The position numbers were made by a program, and so were the translations under genes. Positions 34,757 through 44,218 of a stretch of DNA of 64,000 bases are shown here, piece after piece. The notes below the pieces were generated by a model, which was not told the origin of the DNA, did not search any database, and was given only the letters and a program-made list of their open reading frames with translations. Where the stretch lies: contig NZ_CBDDJA010000002.1 of assembly GCF_965229315.1 (NCBI RefSeq), positions 496,001-560,000 on the forward strand, read 5' to 3'. This DNA comes from Pelomonas sp965229315. GTDB lineage: Bacteria; Pseudomonadota; Gammaproteobacteria; Burkholderiales; Burkholderiaceae_C. Positions within the stretch are counted from its first letter, which is position 1. Each line of letters opens with the position of its first letter.

Positions 34757-37700
34757 TGCTGCAGCAGGTCCCGCCACGACAGGCGGCGCGTCGTGTTGAG
34801 GGCCGGCGAGGTCGGGATGGTCGTGATGGCGGTGCTGACGTCGGACAGCCGCGTGATGCTGATGACCTTGTTGTTGGGCAGCCGCACAAGCGCCGGCCGC
34901 GTGGCGATCGCATTGCCAAGCGCCACGCTGCTGACGCCCTTGGACGAGTCCACCGCGCCGCCGGTGGCGTAGTTGAAGACGTTGGACCAGGAACTGCCGC
35001 CCACCTTGCAGAGGTCGCCCTGGGCGATGACGTTGGAGTTGACCACCAGCGTGCCCAGCGCCAGCTGCGGATCGGTGTTGACGCGCTCCCGGCTCATGGG
35101 CAGGTCGACGAACCAGCCACCGTTCACGGCCAGGTTGACGCTGTTGTTGCTGTTGGTGCGCACCGTGTCGCCCGACTGGCAGGCGCTGGAGCCGGTGGGA
35201 CAGCCGGAGGTCGACAGCGTCAGCGTCTGCTGCACGAACTGGTTGGCCGTGCTGCGCGGGTTCAGCGAGGTGCCGATGCCGCTGGCGGTCATCGGGTCCT
35301 TGATGCCGTAGATGCTCTGCACGTCGGCGTTGGTGAGGTCGCTCTGGCCCAGGTAGCGGCCGGTGCCGACGAACACCATCACATAGCTGCCCACCTGGCC
35401 CAGCTCGGGCCGCGACGTGATGGGCTGTGTCACCCCGGTGGGGCCGCTGAGCGTGGCGAGTTGCAGCGCCTCGTAGCCCGGCGCGCCGACGTTGTTGTTG
35501 ACGTCGAAGCGCCACAGGTTGCCGAGGTTGTCGCCACCGTAGACGCGCTGGATGGTGTTGTCGGTGACGCTGTTGTCCACCCAGGCGCGGATGTGCGCCA
35601 GCCCGGAAGGCGTGGCGGCTGAGCCGGCGGTGGTGGCGATGGTGCGGATGACCGCGCCGGTGGCCGCGTTCAGCACGTACAGGCGGCCGAGGCCGTCGGC
35701 GGTGTTGTTGTAGCCGGACGCGAAGATGACGACCCAGGTGCCGTCGGTCAGCTTGCCGATCTCGGGGCGGCCCACCGTCAGGCCCAGGTTGGCGTCGGTG
35801 AACTCCCACAGCGACTTGGGGTTGGCCGGGTCGGTGATGTCCAGCGCGAAGTAGGCATTGCCGCCGGCGCCCAGGCCGCTGACGAGGATGGTGCGCCACT
35901 GCGTGCCGATCTTGATGTCCTGCACCACCGGCGAGCCGTCCACGTAGTACTGGTGGTTGGCGGCGTACTGCTTGTCGGCCAGCCGGTACAGGTTGGGCAG
36001 CACGGCCGTCGGCACGTACGCCCAGACCTCGGCGCCGGTGCTGGCGTTGAAGGCATGCAGCATGCCGTCGTTGGCGCCCACGTAGGCCATCGGCGGGTTG
36101 TTGGCGGCCTGCTGCAGCGCGAAGCTGCCGTAGCCGTCGTCGGTGTAGGTCACCAGCGACTTGGCCACGTAGGCCACCTCGGAGTTGACGATGTCGCCCA
36201 GCAGGTGAACGCGCGGCCGGTAGAACTTGGTGGTGGTGCCCAGGTCGCCCTCGTTGCTGCGGTCGCCGGCCAGGTAGCTCACCAGCGGCTCGCCGACGGC
36301 GGCGTTCTGCGCATCGGTCGTCAGGCAGTAGGCCGCACCGGTGCACAACTGGCTCAGCGACGGCCCGCTGTTGCCGCTGCCGCTGGCCGCGGTGATCCAG
36401 TTCTTGCCGAAGTAGGCGCGCTCGCCCGTGCTCATCGCGGCCCAGCTGAAGGCTTTCAGGCCGTTGGTGGCGCCGCTGGAGCGCATGTAGAGGGTGCGCG
36501 AGGCGTTGGTGTCCAACTGACCCTGGGCGGACCAGGTGGCGGTGTCGCTGACGGCGCCGCTGTTCAGGTCGATGGTGGTGGCCTTGAGCTCGCCGGACCA
36601 TTCCGCCGACTGGAAGTTGGACTGGAAGATCTGGTTGTCGCCCTGCGAGACGTTGGGGTTGCTGGTTGTCGCCGCCGCAGCAGCCGCCGCCACGCCGCCG
36701 ATGGAGCGCAGCGCGCTGCTCAGGCCGTTGTAGAGCGTGGAGGGGTCCGAGGCGCTGAAGTAGGTGCCGTGGCCGTTGACCGCCGCGTGCCAGAGGTCGT
36801 CCACGGCCGTCAGCGTGTTGCTGACCGGCGTGGGCCAGTTGCAGGTGCCGCTGGTCTGCCAGCTGCAGACGCCCGAGCTGGGGTCGGCCGCCGTGACCTG
36901 CGAGATGGCGTTGAAGTCCTTGGAGCCGCCGCTGAGGTAGTCGGACGTGAACTGCATGTAGCCCGAGGCACCCAGGCCCAGCGTGAAGGTGAACATGCGC
37001 TGGAAGTTGATGCTGGGCGAGGGGTCGTCGTTGCCGCAGACGTCGGCACCCGTGCCGGGCGTGGTGGTGGACGTGCCGCCGCTCACGCACAGCTTCTGGC
37101 CGGTGGTGCCGGTGCGCAGGTCGGTGCCGTAGTAGTACGCGGCGACGTCGGCCAGCGTGTTGGCCGTGCCGTTGCCATCCATCATCGGGCGGTCCAGGCC
37201 GCTGTCCTGGTCGCCGATGGCCGTGCTGCCGTTGAGCTGCACCGGGTTGTTGCTCTCGTTCCAGAAGCCGTCGGTGGACAGCACGGTGAAGTTGCGCTGG
37301 CAGGAGTACTGCATCGGGTCGGTGACCGTCGACCCGTTGAGCGTCGTGCCGTTGAACCGGCCACCGTAGAGCCGGCCTGCCGTGGCCAGCGCGGCGCGCA
37401 ACGGCGTGGAGCCGCTGGGCTTGGCGGCCGTGAGCTTGTTGAACCAGCTGCTGCGTTGCGTGGTCTCGAAGGTGTTGAGGTTGAGGAAGTCGCTGCCGGT
37501 GGCGTTGTTGATGCTGAGGTAGCCGACGCGGCGGTTGCTGCCCAGGGCACCGAAGGCCGACGCGGCCGAGGACTTCATCGACTGCATGCGCGTGTGGTAG
37601 TACGTCCACCAGTTCGCGAAGTTGGTCATCTCCTCGTCGTAGGTGCAGTTGCCGCTGGTGCCGCCCGCGATGCCCGAGCAGTCCGCACGCGAGGACGGGC

Positions 37701-39078
37701 GTGCGAAGACGTTGGGGTTGGCGGTGGTGCCGGGCGTGATGTCCACGCGCTGGAAGCTGCCGGGGTAGCTGGACGTCGGCGCCGAATAGCCTGAGAACGA
37801 GCCCAGCGTGGTGGGCGTGACCGTGCAGGTGGACGAGGTGTTGGCCGCCAGCGAGGCGCTGCTGGTGACGGCGCCCTTGTTGATGGTGGCGTAGAGCGTG
37901 ACGGTGGCGTTGCTGGCGCTGGCGAAGAAGCCCGTGTCGACCGTGTTGGCATTGATGGCCGACACGACCGCGCTGGCCAGCGTGGAGGCGGTGGCGGTGT
38001 TGCCGGTGGGCGAGCCGGCGAAGAGGTCCACGCCTGCGACCTTGACCCACTGGATGCCGGCCACCTTGCCACTGCTGCAGCCGGTGAGCGTGACGGTGAA
38101 GCTCAGGCTCGCGTTGGTGCCGGCGCTGCCCGAAGAGAAGTATTTGGTCGGGTAGCGGGGAAAGCTGAAGGTGCCGCTGCGCACGGCCTGGCATGCGGCC
38201 ACGGCGGGTTGCAGTGCGCGTGCGTTGGTGTCGGAATTGCACCACCGTACCGGTGCCGGGATGGTGTAGTTGCCGGTGCTGCCCATGCGGCAGTCGCGCA
38301 GGTCGATGCTGTTGCAGTACTCCGGCGTGTTGATGACGTAGTAGTGGGGGCCGAAGTCGCGGCTGACGGCCACGGCGTTGTCCGGCGAGCCGGTCGTGAC
38401 CAGGCCGCTGCCCGAGGCGACCGTGGCGCTGTAGCGCGTGTAGGCCTTGCCGTTCACGGTGCCCGGCAGCGCGTAGTTGCCGTTGCGCAGGCAGTCGGTA
38501 AGCGCCGAGTCGAAACACCACTGCGTGTCGGGAAACTGCGTGATCAGGTTGATCGAGCTGGTGTTCTGGACGTTGTACGCGTCGTTCTTCACTGCCGTCC
38601 AGCCGTTCGTGGCCGTGCGCGTCTGCGAGGGCCAGTAGCTGCCGTCGGCCTTGACGGGCGGCGCGTAGACGACGGCCGGGTTGTAGGCGAGGCCGTTGAA
38701 GCCCGCGGCGAGGAAGGGCGGGTGGGCCGAGTAGGAGAAGGGCGGCGTACCGGTCCAGCATGCGTTGTTGACGTTGCCGCGCTGGCAGCATGCATTGCCG
38801 AAGCTGCCGCTGCTGGCGCCGGTGGCGCCGGCGCTGCGGCACAGCGCCGGGTTGGCGCCGGTGGCGCCGTCGCTGCCGTTGATGTGGTCCGGCAGGAAGT
38901 CGAAGTTCATCGAGCCGGAGTCGTCCAGCACGAACAGCAGGTTGGCCTTGACCGCATCCTGGTTGGAGATGATGAGCGGCGCCTGCGAGATGTCGGTCAC
39001 GGCGGCGAAACCGTGCGCCGCGCAGAAGGACAGGGCGGCGGCCAGCAGCAGGCGGGGGAGGGGGAAGCGGAGCATCAT
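34753..39078 (-). CDS. pilY1: Pilus tip adhesin / priming protein PilY1
   Basis: Large secreted or tip-associated protein required for pilus biogenesis and involved in adhesion and mechanosensing. About 1441 residues. The signal peptide ends near AAHGFAA. The von Willebrand A-like domain has a MIDAS sequence DDSGS (Asp52-x-Ser54-x-Ser56) followed by long Ser/Thr/Asn-rich segments. The C-terminal half is a beta-propeller with conserved PilY1 signatures: YVGANDGMLHAFNASTGAEV, YVDGSPVVQDI, VSGLGAGGNAYFALDITDP, YGGDNLGNLWRFDV. I use ATG 39078 (MMLRFPLP..) with GAGG five bases upstream; a GTG at 39084 is also in frame. It follows pilX with a gap of 31 bases. Confidence 0.94.
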   Translation of the reverse strand: MMLRFPLPRLLLAAALSFCAAHGFAAVTDISQAPLIISNQDAVKANLLFVLDDSGSMNFDFLPDHINGSDGATGANPALCRSAGATGASSGSFGNACCQRGNVNNACWTGTPPFSYSAHPPFLAAGFNGLAYNPAVVYAPPVKADGSYWPSQTRTATNGWTAVKNDAYNVQNTSSINLITQFPDTQWCFDSALTDCLRNGNYALPGTVNGKAYTRYSATVASGSGLVTTGSPDNAVAVSRDFGPHYYVINTPEYCNSIDLRDCRMGSTGNYTIPAPVRWCNSDTNARALQPAVAACQAVRSGTFSFPRYPTKYFSSGSAGTNASLSFTVTLTGCSSGKVAGIQWVKVAGVDLFAGSPTGNTATASTLASAVVSAINANTVDTGFFASASNATVTLYATINKGAVTSSASLAANTSSTCTVTPTTLGSFSGYSAPTSSYPGSFQRVDITPGTTANPNVFARPSSRADCSGIAGGTSGNCTYDEEMTNFANWWTYYHTRMQSMKSSAASAFGALGSNRRVGYLSINNATGSDFLNLNTFETTQRSSWFNKLTAAKPSGSTPLRAALATAGRLYGGRFNGTTLNGSTVTDPMQYSCQRNFTVLSTDGFWNESNNPVQLNGSTAIGDQDSGLDRPMMDGNGTANTLADVAAYYYGTDLRTGTTGQKLCVSGGTSTTTPGTGADVCGNDDPSPSINFQRMFTFTLGLGASGYMQFTSDYLSGGSKDFNAISQVTAADPSSGVCSWQTSGTCNWPTPVSNTLTAVDDLWHAAVNGHGTYFSASDPSTLYNGLSSALRSIGGVAAAAAAATTSNPNVSQGDNQIFQSNFQSAEWSGELKATTIDLNSGAVSDTATWSAQGQLDTNASRTLYMRSSGATNGLKAFSWAAMSTGERAYFGKNWITAASGSGNSGPSLSQLCTGAAYCLTTDAQNAAVGEPLVSYLAGDRSNEGDLGTTTKFYRPRVHLLGDIVNSEVAYVAKSLVTYTDDGYGSFALQQAANNPPMAYVGANDGMLHAFNASTGAEVWAYVPTAVLPNLYRLADKQYAANHQYYVDGSPVVQDIKIGTQWRTILVSGLGAGGNAYFALDITDPANPKSLWEFTDANLGLTVGRPEIGKLTDGTWVVIFASGYNNTADGLGRLYVLNAATGAVIRTIATTAGSAATPSGLAHIRAWVDNSVTDNTIQRVYGGDNLGNLWRFDVNNNVGAPGYEALQLATLSGPTGVTQPITSRPELGQVGSYVMVFVGTGRYLGQSDLTNADVQSIYGIKDPMTASGIGTSLNPRSTANQFVQQTLTLSTSGCPTGSSACQSGDTVRTNSNNSVNLAVNGGWFVDLPMSRERVNTDPQLALGTLVVNSNVIAQGDLCKVGGSSWSNVFNYATGGAVDSSKGVSSVALGNAIATRPALVRLPNNKVISITRLSDVSTAITTIPTSPALNTTRRLSWRDLLQQ

Positions 39079-39109
39079 GGGCACCTCGTCGATGGGGTCG
39101 CGCGATCCA

Positions 39110-39787
39110 TCAGATCGCGACGATGGCCTGGATGAAACTGGTGGCGTTGCGCGGGCCCTGGACCCGCACGGTGATCCGGTAATAGACCTGGCTGGACTGG
39201 CGCAGCTTCAACGCGCTGGACTTGGAACTGTTGGACACGGCGGCCGGTACGGTGGGCGCGGCTTCGCAACCCGAGGCGTCGGGGGCGCCCGCATTCGCGC
39301 ACAGGCGGTGCACCATGAACGAGACCTGGTTGCCCTGCGCATCCGCTGCCAGCGTGTTGGCCAGCCCGATGGCCGCCTGCGCGTCCCAGAACGACTGCCA
39401 GGTCTGCGTGGCGCTGGGATCGGCTCGCGTGGCGCTGTAGCTGTACAGCGGCGCGGTGTTGGTGGGGCTCTTGATGATCGTCTGGTAGAGGCTGTTGACC
39501 AGTACCGCAGGTGCGGTCGATGGGTTGGCCGCGTTGGCGTCGGGCTGGGTGGCGGTGGTCTGCTGCTCCAGCCAAGCCACCGCGCGCTCGACGCCGACGT
39601 CAGCGGCTTGCACCACGGCCTGCTGGGCCGCCAGGTTGCCGGCCACGCGGTTGCTGCCGAACACGCCGCGCATCATGCCCACAGCGGCCAGCGACAGCGC
39701 GGCCAGCACGATCAGCGCCAGCACCAGCACGAGGCCGCGCTGCGGCGCCCGCAGGCGCAGAGGGGGGTGCGGGCGGGGGGTCAGCAT
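39110..39787 (-). CDS. pilX: Type IV pilus minor pilin PilX-like
   Basis: Minor pilin of the priming complex. It has 225 residues. N-terminus: basic leader then QRGLVLVLALIVLAALSLAA, with MMRGVFGSNRVAGNLAAQQ, the PilX-type start of the mature helix (no Glu5 is obvious, as in other PilX proteins). The remainder is variable, ending TSFIQAIVAI. ATG at 39787 overlaps the pilW stop by seven bases. Confidence 0.85.
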   Translation of the reverse strand: MLTPRPHPPLRLRAPQRGLVLVLALIVLAALSLAAVGMMRGVFGSNRVAGNLAAQQAVVQAADVGVERAVAWLEQQTTATQPDANAANPSTAPAVLVNSLYQTIIKSPTNTAPLYSYSATRADPSATQTWQSFWDAQAAIGLANTLAADAQGNQVSFMVHRLCANAGAPDASGCEAAPTVPAAVSNSSKSSALKLRQSSQVYYRITVRVQGPRNATSFIQAIVAI

Positions 39788-40836
39788 GACGTGAACGCCG
39801 GCTCGGTCGCGCCGGGCATGTTGCGCAGCGGGACGGTGGTCTCGAAGGTCTTGTAGCGGTAGTTGCCGGCGTCGCTGCCACTCAGCGTGATGGGGACGCT
39901 GGCCTGGCCCGACCAGATCGGCGCGGATGCCGCGACGGCGCTCGTCTCGGGCTGCCGGTTGCGCGCCACCAGCGTGAGGCTGATGCCCACGATGCGGGTG
40001 AGGCCGCACCAGGCGGTGGCGCCGCTCATGGCCGGCGTCGTCTGGTTGTAGGTACCGGCCTGGCCTGTGCGCGGCGTCGAGGTGTCCTGGGCATACATGG
40101 CGCGCAGGCTGACGACGTTGTCGGCCACCTCCGTCCAGTTCGCGGCAGCGGCGCTGGTGCAGTCCTGCGACATGTAGTCGCAGGACGTCAGCCGGCCACC
40201 GCGCACCGCGTAGGCGACGAAGCGCGGCGCGGGGCCGTAGTTGTAGACCACCCCGTTGGCGGCGGCGGCCACCGCGGTCTGCACGGTGATGGTGGTAGGC
40301 GTGGGCGACGCGGCCAGGCCGGTGAGCGTCAATGCGCAGGGGGTGGCGCGCGCCGGCGTCGTCACGATGACGCGGTCCGTCACGCGGAAGGACGACGGTG
40401 CCGTGACGGCATAGGTGGCCGAGCTGGTCTGCGCACTGATGAGCGCCCCTTCGGGCGAGCTCTGACTGGAGCCGTAGGCGATCAGCAGCACGTCGGTGTT
40501 GGCATCGCCCGCGGGTATGCCGGCCGGGTTGATGAGCAGCGGCGCCAGCAGTGCCACGGTATTGCCGTTGCCCAGCGCAAGCTGGCAGCCCAGCAGCTGC
40601 GGGCTCATCAGGCCCTGGCCGGCCTGACGCAGGTCGCGCTGCAGCAGGCTCAGCGCGATGGCGCCGGTGGTCTGCGCGTCGTCGCCGCCGGTGGTGGAGC
40701 GGCGCATGCCTTCGGACAGGCGGAACATCTGCATGACGACGATGACGGCGACCATCGCGACGACGAGCCCCACCAGCAGCTCGATCAGGCTCAGGCCGCG
40801 CAGCGGCGCAGGGGGAAGTGGGCGGCGTCGCATCAT
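39781..40836 (-). CDS. pilW: Type IV pilus minor pilin PilW-like
   Basis: Large minor pilin of the priming complex, 351 residues. Leader MMRRRPLPPAPLRGLSLIEL with G/L cleavage and Glu5, hydrophobic helix VGLVVAMVAVIVVMQMF, then the PilW region LLQRDLRQAGQGLMSPQLLG. Cys residues are few and spread (for example LGCQLAL, TSCDYMSQDC, CGLTRI). ATG 40836 overlaps the pilV stop by four bases. Confidence 0.9.
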   Translation of the reverse strand: MMRRRPLPPAPLRGLSLIELLVGLVVAMVAVIVVMQMFRLSEGMRRSTTGGDDAQTTGAIALSLLQRDLRQAGQGLMSPQLLGCQLALGNGNTVALLAPLLINPAGIPAGDANTDVLLIAYGSSQSSPEGALISAQTSSATYAVTAPSSFRVTDRVIVTTPARATPCALTLTGLAASPTPTTITVQTAVAAAANGVVYNYGPAPRFVAYAVRGGRLTSCDYMSQDCTSAAAANWTEVADNVVSLRAMYAQDTSTPRTGQAGTYNQTTPAMSGATAWCGLTRIVGISLTLVARNRQPETSAVAASAPIWSGQASVPITLSGSDAGNYRYKTFETTVPLRNMPGATEPAFTSC

Positions 40837-41318
40837 CGGATCTCGTTGACCAGCACGATCTTGTGGGCCGGGTCGGCGGCCGGCTCGCCCGGCGCCTTCC
40901 AGTAAACGGTGATGGTCACCTGGCTGCTGGAGGTCAGCCCGGTAGCGGGCGCGCTGGCGCCCGCCACGATGGCCGGCAGCGGCTGCACCTGGGCCAGCAC
41001 GACCGTGGGCGGGTTGGCGACGGCGCCGGGCAGCGCGTTCGCCACGCGGGCGTTCCAGGTGTTGTACCGAGCGCCGCCGGAGCCTGAGCTCGTGAAGGCG
41101 GCGTTGAGCGTGGCGTAGTCGCGGCTGGTCAGCCACATCTGGCCCAGCAGGTCGTTGGCCAGCAGCGTCGCGTCGGCGCGGTACTTGGTCTGGCTGGAAT
41201 CACGCGCGGCGCGTGCCTGCAGTCCCACCAGGCCCAGCACACCCAGCGCGAAGATCAGCAGCGCGATCAGCACTTCCAGCAGCATCACGCCGCGTTGGGG
41301 GCGGGAGTTGGGCTTCAT
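40833..41318 (-). CDS. pilV: Type IV pilus minor pilin PilV
   Basis: Minor pilin, 161 residues, beginning MKPNSRPQRGVMLLEVLIAL (G/V cleavage site, Glu5) with the PilV pattern LIFALGVLGLVGLQARAARDS and later YRADATLLANDLLGQMW. The start lies two bases after the fimT stop. Its length and N-terminus fit PilV rather than GspI. Confidence 0.92.
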   Translation of the reverse strand: MKPNSRPQRGVMLLEVLIALLIFALGVLGLVGLQARAARDSSQTKYRADATLLANDLLGQMWLTSRDYATLNAAFTSSGSGGARYNTWNARVANALPGAVANPPTVVLAQVQPLPAIVAGASAPATGLTSSSQVTITVYWKAPGEPAADPAHKIVLVNEIR

Positions 41319-41320
41319 CG

Positions 41321-41935
41321 TCAGCAGGCCTGCGGGTCGCCGCTGGCCATGTTGGGGTTGCACATGCGCACCTGGCCGGCCGGCGAGACGAGCAGGCGCA
41401 GGCAGGTGATGGGCCCGCCGCTGGCGGCGCAAGCACCGGCCGGCGAGGTGATGTCGATGCTGACCGTGGCGGCGGAGGTGGCCGGCGCGGCGACCGCCTG
41501 GCGGCCCAGGCCGTTGAAGACCACCGCGCTGTCCGAGCCCAGCACGCTCACGTTGCCCACCTCGTTGGCCCGCTTCATGAGGATGCTGGGCGCGGTGGTG
41601 TCGCTGGGAGCGAGGTCGCACTGGCCGGCGACCGAGTCGGTGGTCGTGTCGGCGTCCACCGCGTCGACCACCCAGTTCGTGCCGCTCGTGCTGAGCGTGC
41701 AGTTGGCATCCAGCGTGGTGGTCAGCTGGAAGCGCACCTGGGTGTTGCGGCTGGTGGCTTCGCTCTTGGCATATTGCAGCCCGGCTTGCAGTGCCTCGGC
41801 GGTCGAGCGGATGCGCACGCCGGCGATCCAGTTGCCGAAGGTGGGAATGGCCATCGCAAGCGCAATGCCGGTGATGGTCACCACGACCATCAGCTCGATG
41901 AGGCTGACGCCGCGCGACCGTCGCAGGTTCAGCAC
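41321..41935 (-). CDS. fimT: Type IV pilus minor pilin FimT/FimU-like (GspH-type)
   Basis: Minor pilin of the GspH/FimT family, 204 residues. The GTG start gives the leader MLNLRRSRGVSLIELMVVVT with G/V site and Glu5. After the helix, AEALQAGLQYAKSEATSRNT is diagnostic for FimT/GspH, and the C-terminus has CLRLLVSPAGQVRMCNPN with paired cysteines. GTG 41935 overlaps the pilE stop by seven bases; no better start codon precedes the leader. Confidence 0.88.
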   Translation of the reverse strand: MLNLRRSRGVSLIELMVVVTITGIALAMAIPTFGNWIAGVRIRSTAEALQAGLQYAKSEATSRNTQVRFQLTTTLDANCTLSTSGTNWVVDAVDADTTTDSVAGQCDLAPSDTTAPSILMKRANEVGNVSVLGSDSAVVFNGLGRQAVAAPATSAATVSIDITSPAGACAASGGPITCLRLLVSPAGQVRMCNPNMASGDPQAC

Positions 41936-42354
41936 ACGCCGCCCTTGTTGATGATCCAGCAACTGCTGTTGCCGGTCCAGCCCGACACGCCGGTGACCGT
42001 GCTGCTCTTGCTGCCAGACTGGTTGACGCTGTAGGCGAAGCCCGTCATGGCGCCGCTGCCGGTCGCGGTCAGCGTGTAGGCGCTGGCGGTGGCCGAGCAA
42101 GTGAACGTGAAGTACTTGCTGCTGGTGCTGTCGGTCGCGCAGGCGGTCGCGCCCGCGTAGGTACGGTTGTCCTGGAAATACTGTTCGATCTGCACCTGCC
42201 GTGTCGACAGCCCTGAGGTCGCGTCAGGGATGCGGCCGCGGGTGACGTAATCCTTGTACTGCGGCAGGGCCACGGCAGCCAGGATGGCGACGATGGCCAC
42301 GACGATCATCAGTTCGATCAGCGTGAAGCCGCGTGAGGAGGTCGTGCTGGGCAT
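41929..42354 (-). CDS. pilE: Type IV pilin, PilE-type
   Basis: Pilin of the type IVa class, 141 residues. Leader MPSTTSSRGFTLIELMIVVA with G/F site and Glu5, alpha-1 helix followed by LPQYKDYVTRGRIPDATSGL. Four cysteines; the last two (SCWIINKGGVC) form the usual C-terminal disulfide loop. Being first in an operon with fimT, pilV, pilW, pilX and pilY1 suggests the minor pilin PilE, but a main-subunit role cannot be excluded from sequence alone. Confidence 0.9.
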   Translation of the reverse strand: MPSTTSSRGFTLIELMIVVAIVAILAAVALPQYKDYVTRGRIPDATSGLSTRQVQIEQYFQDNRTYAGATACATDSTSSKYFTFTCSATASAYTLTATGSGAMTGFAYSVNQSGSKSSTVTGVSGWTGNSSCWIINKGGVC

Positions 42355-42612
42355 GTGGGCAGGGGTTCGTGGTGTGACGGTATTTTGGTGTCGCCACCCG
42401 GGCGGTGCCTACCGCTCGTCGCAGCGCTTCGAGCCGTTGGTCGCCGCGGTCGCTCCAAGCGTGAACTGGCGCACGCTTGGCCTGCGGGGCCATCGCGCCC
42501 TCAGGCCGCTGTCGAGGCGGTGTCCACCGACTGGCGTGGGTCATCCTGGGCGCGTCCGCGAGAGGATCGGTGTTTCCCCTATCATGGCGCCCTTTCTTCC
42601 CACGCCACCGCG

Positions 42613-43422
42613 GTGACCCCTGCACCCCAACCTCTGATCGAACTGCGCAACGTCAGCTGCGGCTACGGTGACCGCGTGATCCTGGATGGCGTCAACCTGA
42701 AGCTCGAACGGGGCAAGGTGCTGGCGCTGATCGGCACGTCCGGTGGCGGCAAGACCACCGTGCTGCGGCTGCTGGGCCGCCAGCTGCGCCCGCTGTCGGG
42801 CCAGGTGTTGTTCGACGGGCAGGACCTGGCGCCGCTGGATCTGAAGGCGCTGTACGCCGTGCGTCGGCGCATGGGCATGCTGTTCCAGTTCGGCGCGCTG
42901 TTCACCGATTTGAGCGTGTTCGAGAACGTCGCCTTTCCCTTGCGCGAGCACACCGACCTGCCCGAGGCCATGGTGCGCGACCTGGTGCTGATGAAGCTCA
43001 ACGCGGTGGGCCTGCGCGGCGCGCGCGACCTGATGCCCAGCGAAGTGTCCGGCGGCATGGCGCGGCGCGTGGCGCTGGCGCGCGCGATCGCGCTGGACCC
43101 GGACCTGGTGCTCTACGACGAGCCCTTCGCCGGCCTCGATCCCATCTCCCTGGGCGTGGCGGCGCGGCTGATCCGCGACCTGAACGACGCACTGGGCCTG
43201 ACCAGCATCATCGTCTCGCACGACCTGCACGAAACCTTCGGCATCGCCGACGAGGTGGCCATGGTGGCCAATGGCCGCGTGGTGGCCCAGGGCACGCCCG
43301 ACGAGCTGCGCCGCAGCGACGACCCGCTGGTGCGCCAGTTCGTCGGTGCCCAGCCGGACGGACCGGTGCGCTTTCATCAGCCCGCCAGTCCTGTCGCCGA
43401 GGATTTCGGGGTGCCGGCATGA
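42613..43422 (+). CDS. mlaF: Phospholipid transport ATPase MlaF
   Basis: ATPase of the Mla (maintenance of outer-membrane lipid asymmetry) transporter, cytoplasmic side. It has 269 residues from GTG 42613. Walker A GTSGGGKTT, Q-loop LFQFGALF, signature VSGGMARRVALARA, Walker B LVLYDEPFAGLD, H-loop VSHDLHET. The FAGLDPI and GALFTDLSVFENV segments are characteristic of MlaF. The stop overlaps the mlaE start. The divergent neighbour is pilE; 258 bases of non-coding DNA lie between. Confidence 0.95.
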   Translation: MTPAPQPLIELRNVSCGYGDRVILDGVNLKLERGKVLALIGTSGGGKTTVLRLLGRQLRPLSGQVLFDGQDLAPLDLKALYAVRRRMGMLFQFGALFTDLSVFENVAFPLREHTDLPEAMVRDLVLMKLNAVGLRGARDLMPSEVSGGMARRVALARAIALDPDLVLYDEPFAGLDPISLGVAARLIRDLNDALGLTSIIVSHDLHETFGIADEVAMVANGRVVAQGTPDELRRSDDPLVRQFVGAQPDGPVRFHQPASPVAEDFGVPA

Positions 43423-44198
43423 TGGCGCTGGCCACCCGCATCGGTGCCGGCGTGCGGCTCAAGCTGGCCGACGTGGGCGCGTCCACGCGCCTGTTCTTCG
43501 GGCTGCTGGCCCGTTCGCCCAAGGCGCTCGCGCGCTTCGTACTGGTGCGCGAGCAGGTCTTCTATCTGGGCAACCGGTCGCTGTCCATCATCGGCGTGTC
43601 GGGCCTGTTCGTCGGCTTCGTGCTGGCGCTGCAGGGCTACTACACGCTGCAGCGCTACGGTTCGGCCGAGGCGGTGGGCCTGCTTGTCGCGCTCAGCCTG
43701 GTGCGTGAGCTGGGGCCGGTGGTCACGGCACTGTTGTTCGCCGGCCGCGCGGGCACGTCGCTGACGGCCGAGATCGGCCTGATGAAGGCCGGCGAGCAGC
43801 TCACCGCGATGGAGATGATGGCCGTGGACCCGCTGCAGCGCGTGCTGGCACCGCGCTTCTGGGGCGGCGTCATTGCAATGCCCTTGCTGGCCGCCGTTTT
43901 CTCGGCCGTCGGCATCATGGGTGGCTGGTTGGTGGCCGTGCCGCTGATCGGCATCGATGCCGGCGCGTTCTGGTCGCAGATGCAGGGCGGGGTGGATGTG
44001 TTCGCGGATGTCGGCAACGGCGTCGTCAAGAGCCTGGTGTTCGGCGTCACGGTCACCTTCGTCGCACTGCTGCAGGGCTACACCTGCAAGCCCACGCCGG
44101 AAGGCGTGTCGGCCGCCACCACGCGCACCGTCGTGCTGTCGTCCCTGGCCGTGCTGGCGCTGGACTTCATGCTGACCGCGATGATGTTTTCGATTTAA
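43419..44198 (+). CDS. mlaE: Phospholipid transport permease MlaE
   Basis: Inner-membrane permease of the Mla complex, 259 residues with five to six hydrophobic helices. Conserved MlaE features: GNRSLSIIGVSGLFVGFVLA, LVRELGPVVTALLFAGRAGT, EIGLMKAGEQLTAMEMMAVDP. The ATG start lies inside the mlaF stop (ATGA). The gene before mlaD is separated by 20 bases containing GGGAGA. Confidence 0.96.
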   Translation: MMALATRIGAGVRLKLADVGASTRLFFGLLARSPKALARFVLVREQVFYLGNRSLSIIGVSGLFVGFVLALQGYYTLQRYGSAEAVGLLVALSLVRELGPVVTALLFAGRAGTSLTAEIGLMKAGEQLTAMEMMAVDPLQRVLAPRFWGGVIAMPLLAAVFSAVGIMGGWLVAVPLIGIDAGAFWSQMQGGVDVFADVGNGVVKSLVFGVTVTFVALLQGYTCKPTPEGVSAATTRTVVLSSLAVLALDFMLTAMMFSI

Positions 44199-44218
44199 GA
44201 GAGTCAGGGAGACCCAGG

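Noticed and set aside
34760..38842. Long minus-strand frame overlapping pilY1 in a second register
   Set aside because: Gln/Arg/His-rich shadow of pilY1 with no domain; only its 3' end (34157-34756) is a real separate gene.
42355..42612. Sigma54 promoter for pilE
   Set aside because: I looked for the TGGCAC-N5-TTGC pattern leftward of pilE and found no acceptable match; only a weak TATCAT box facing mlaF is visible.
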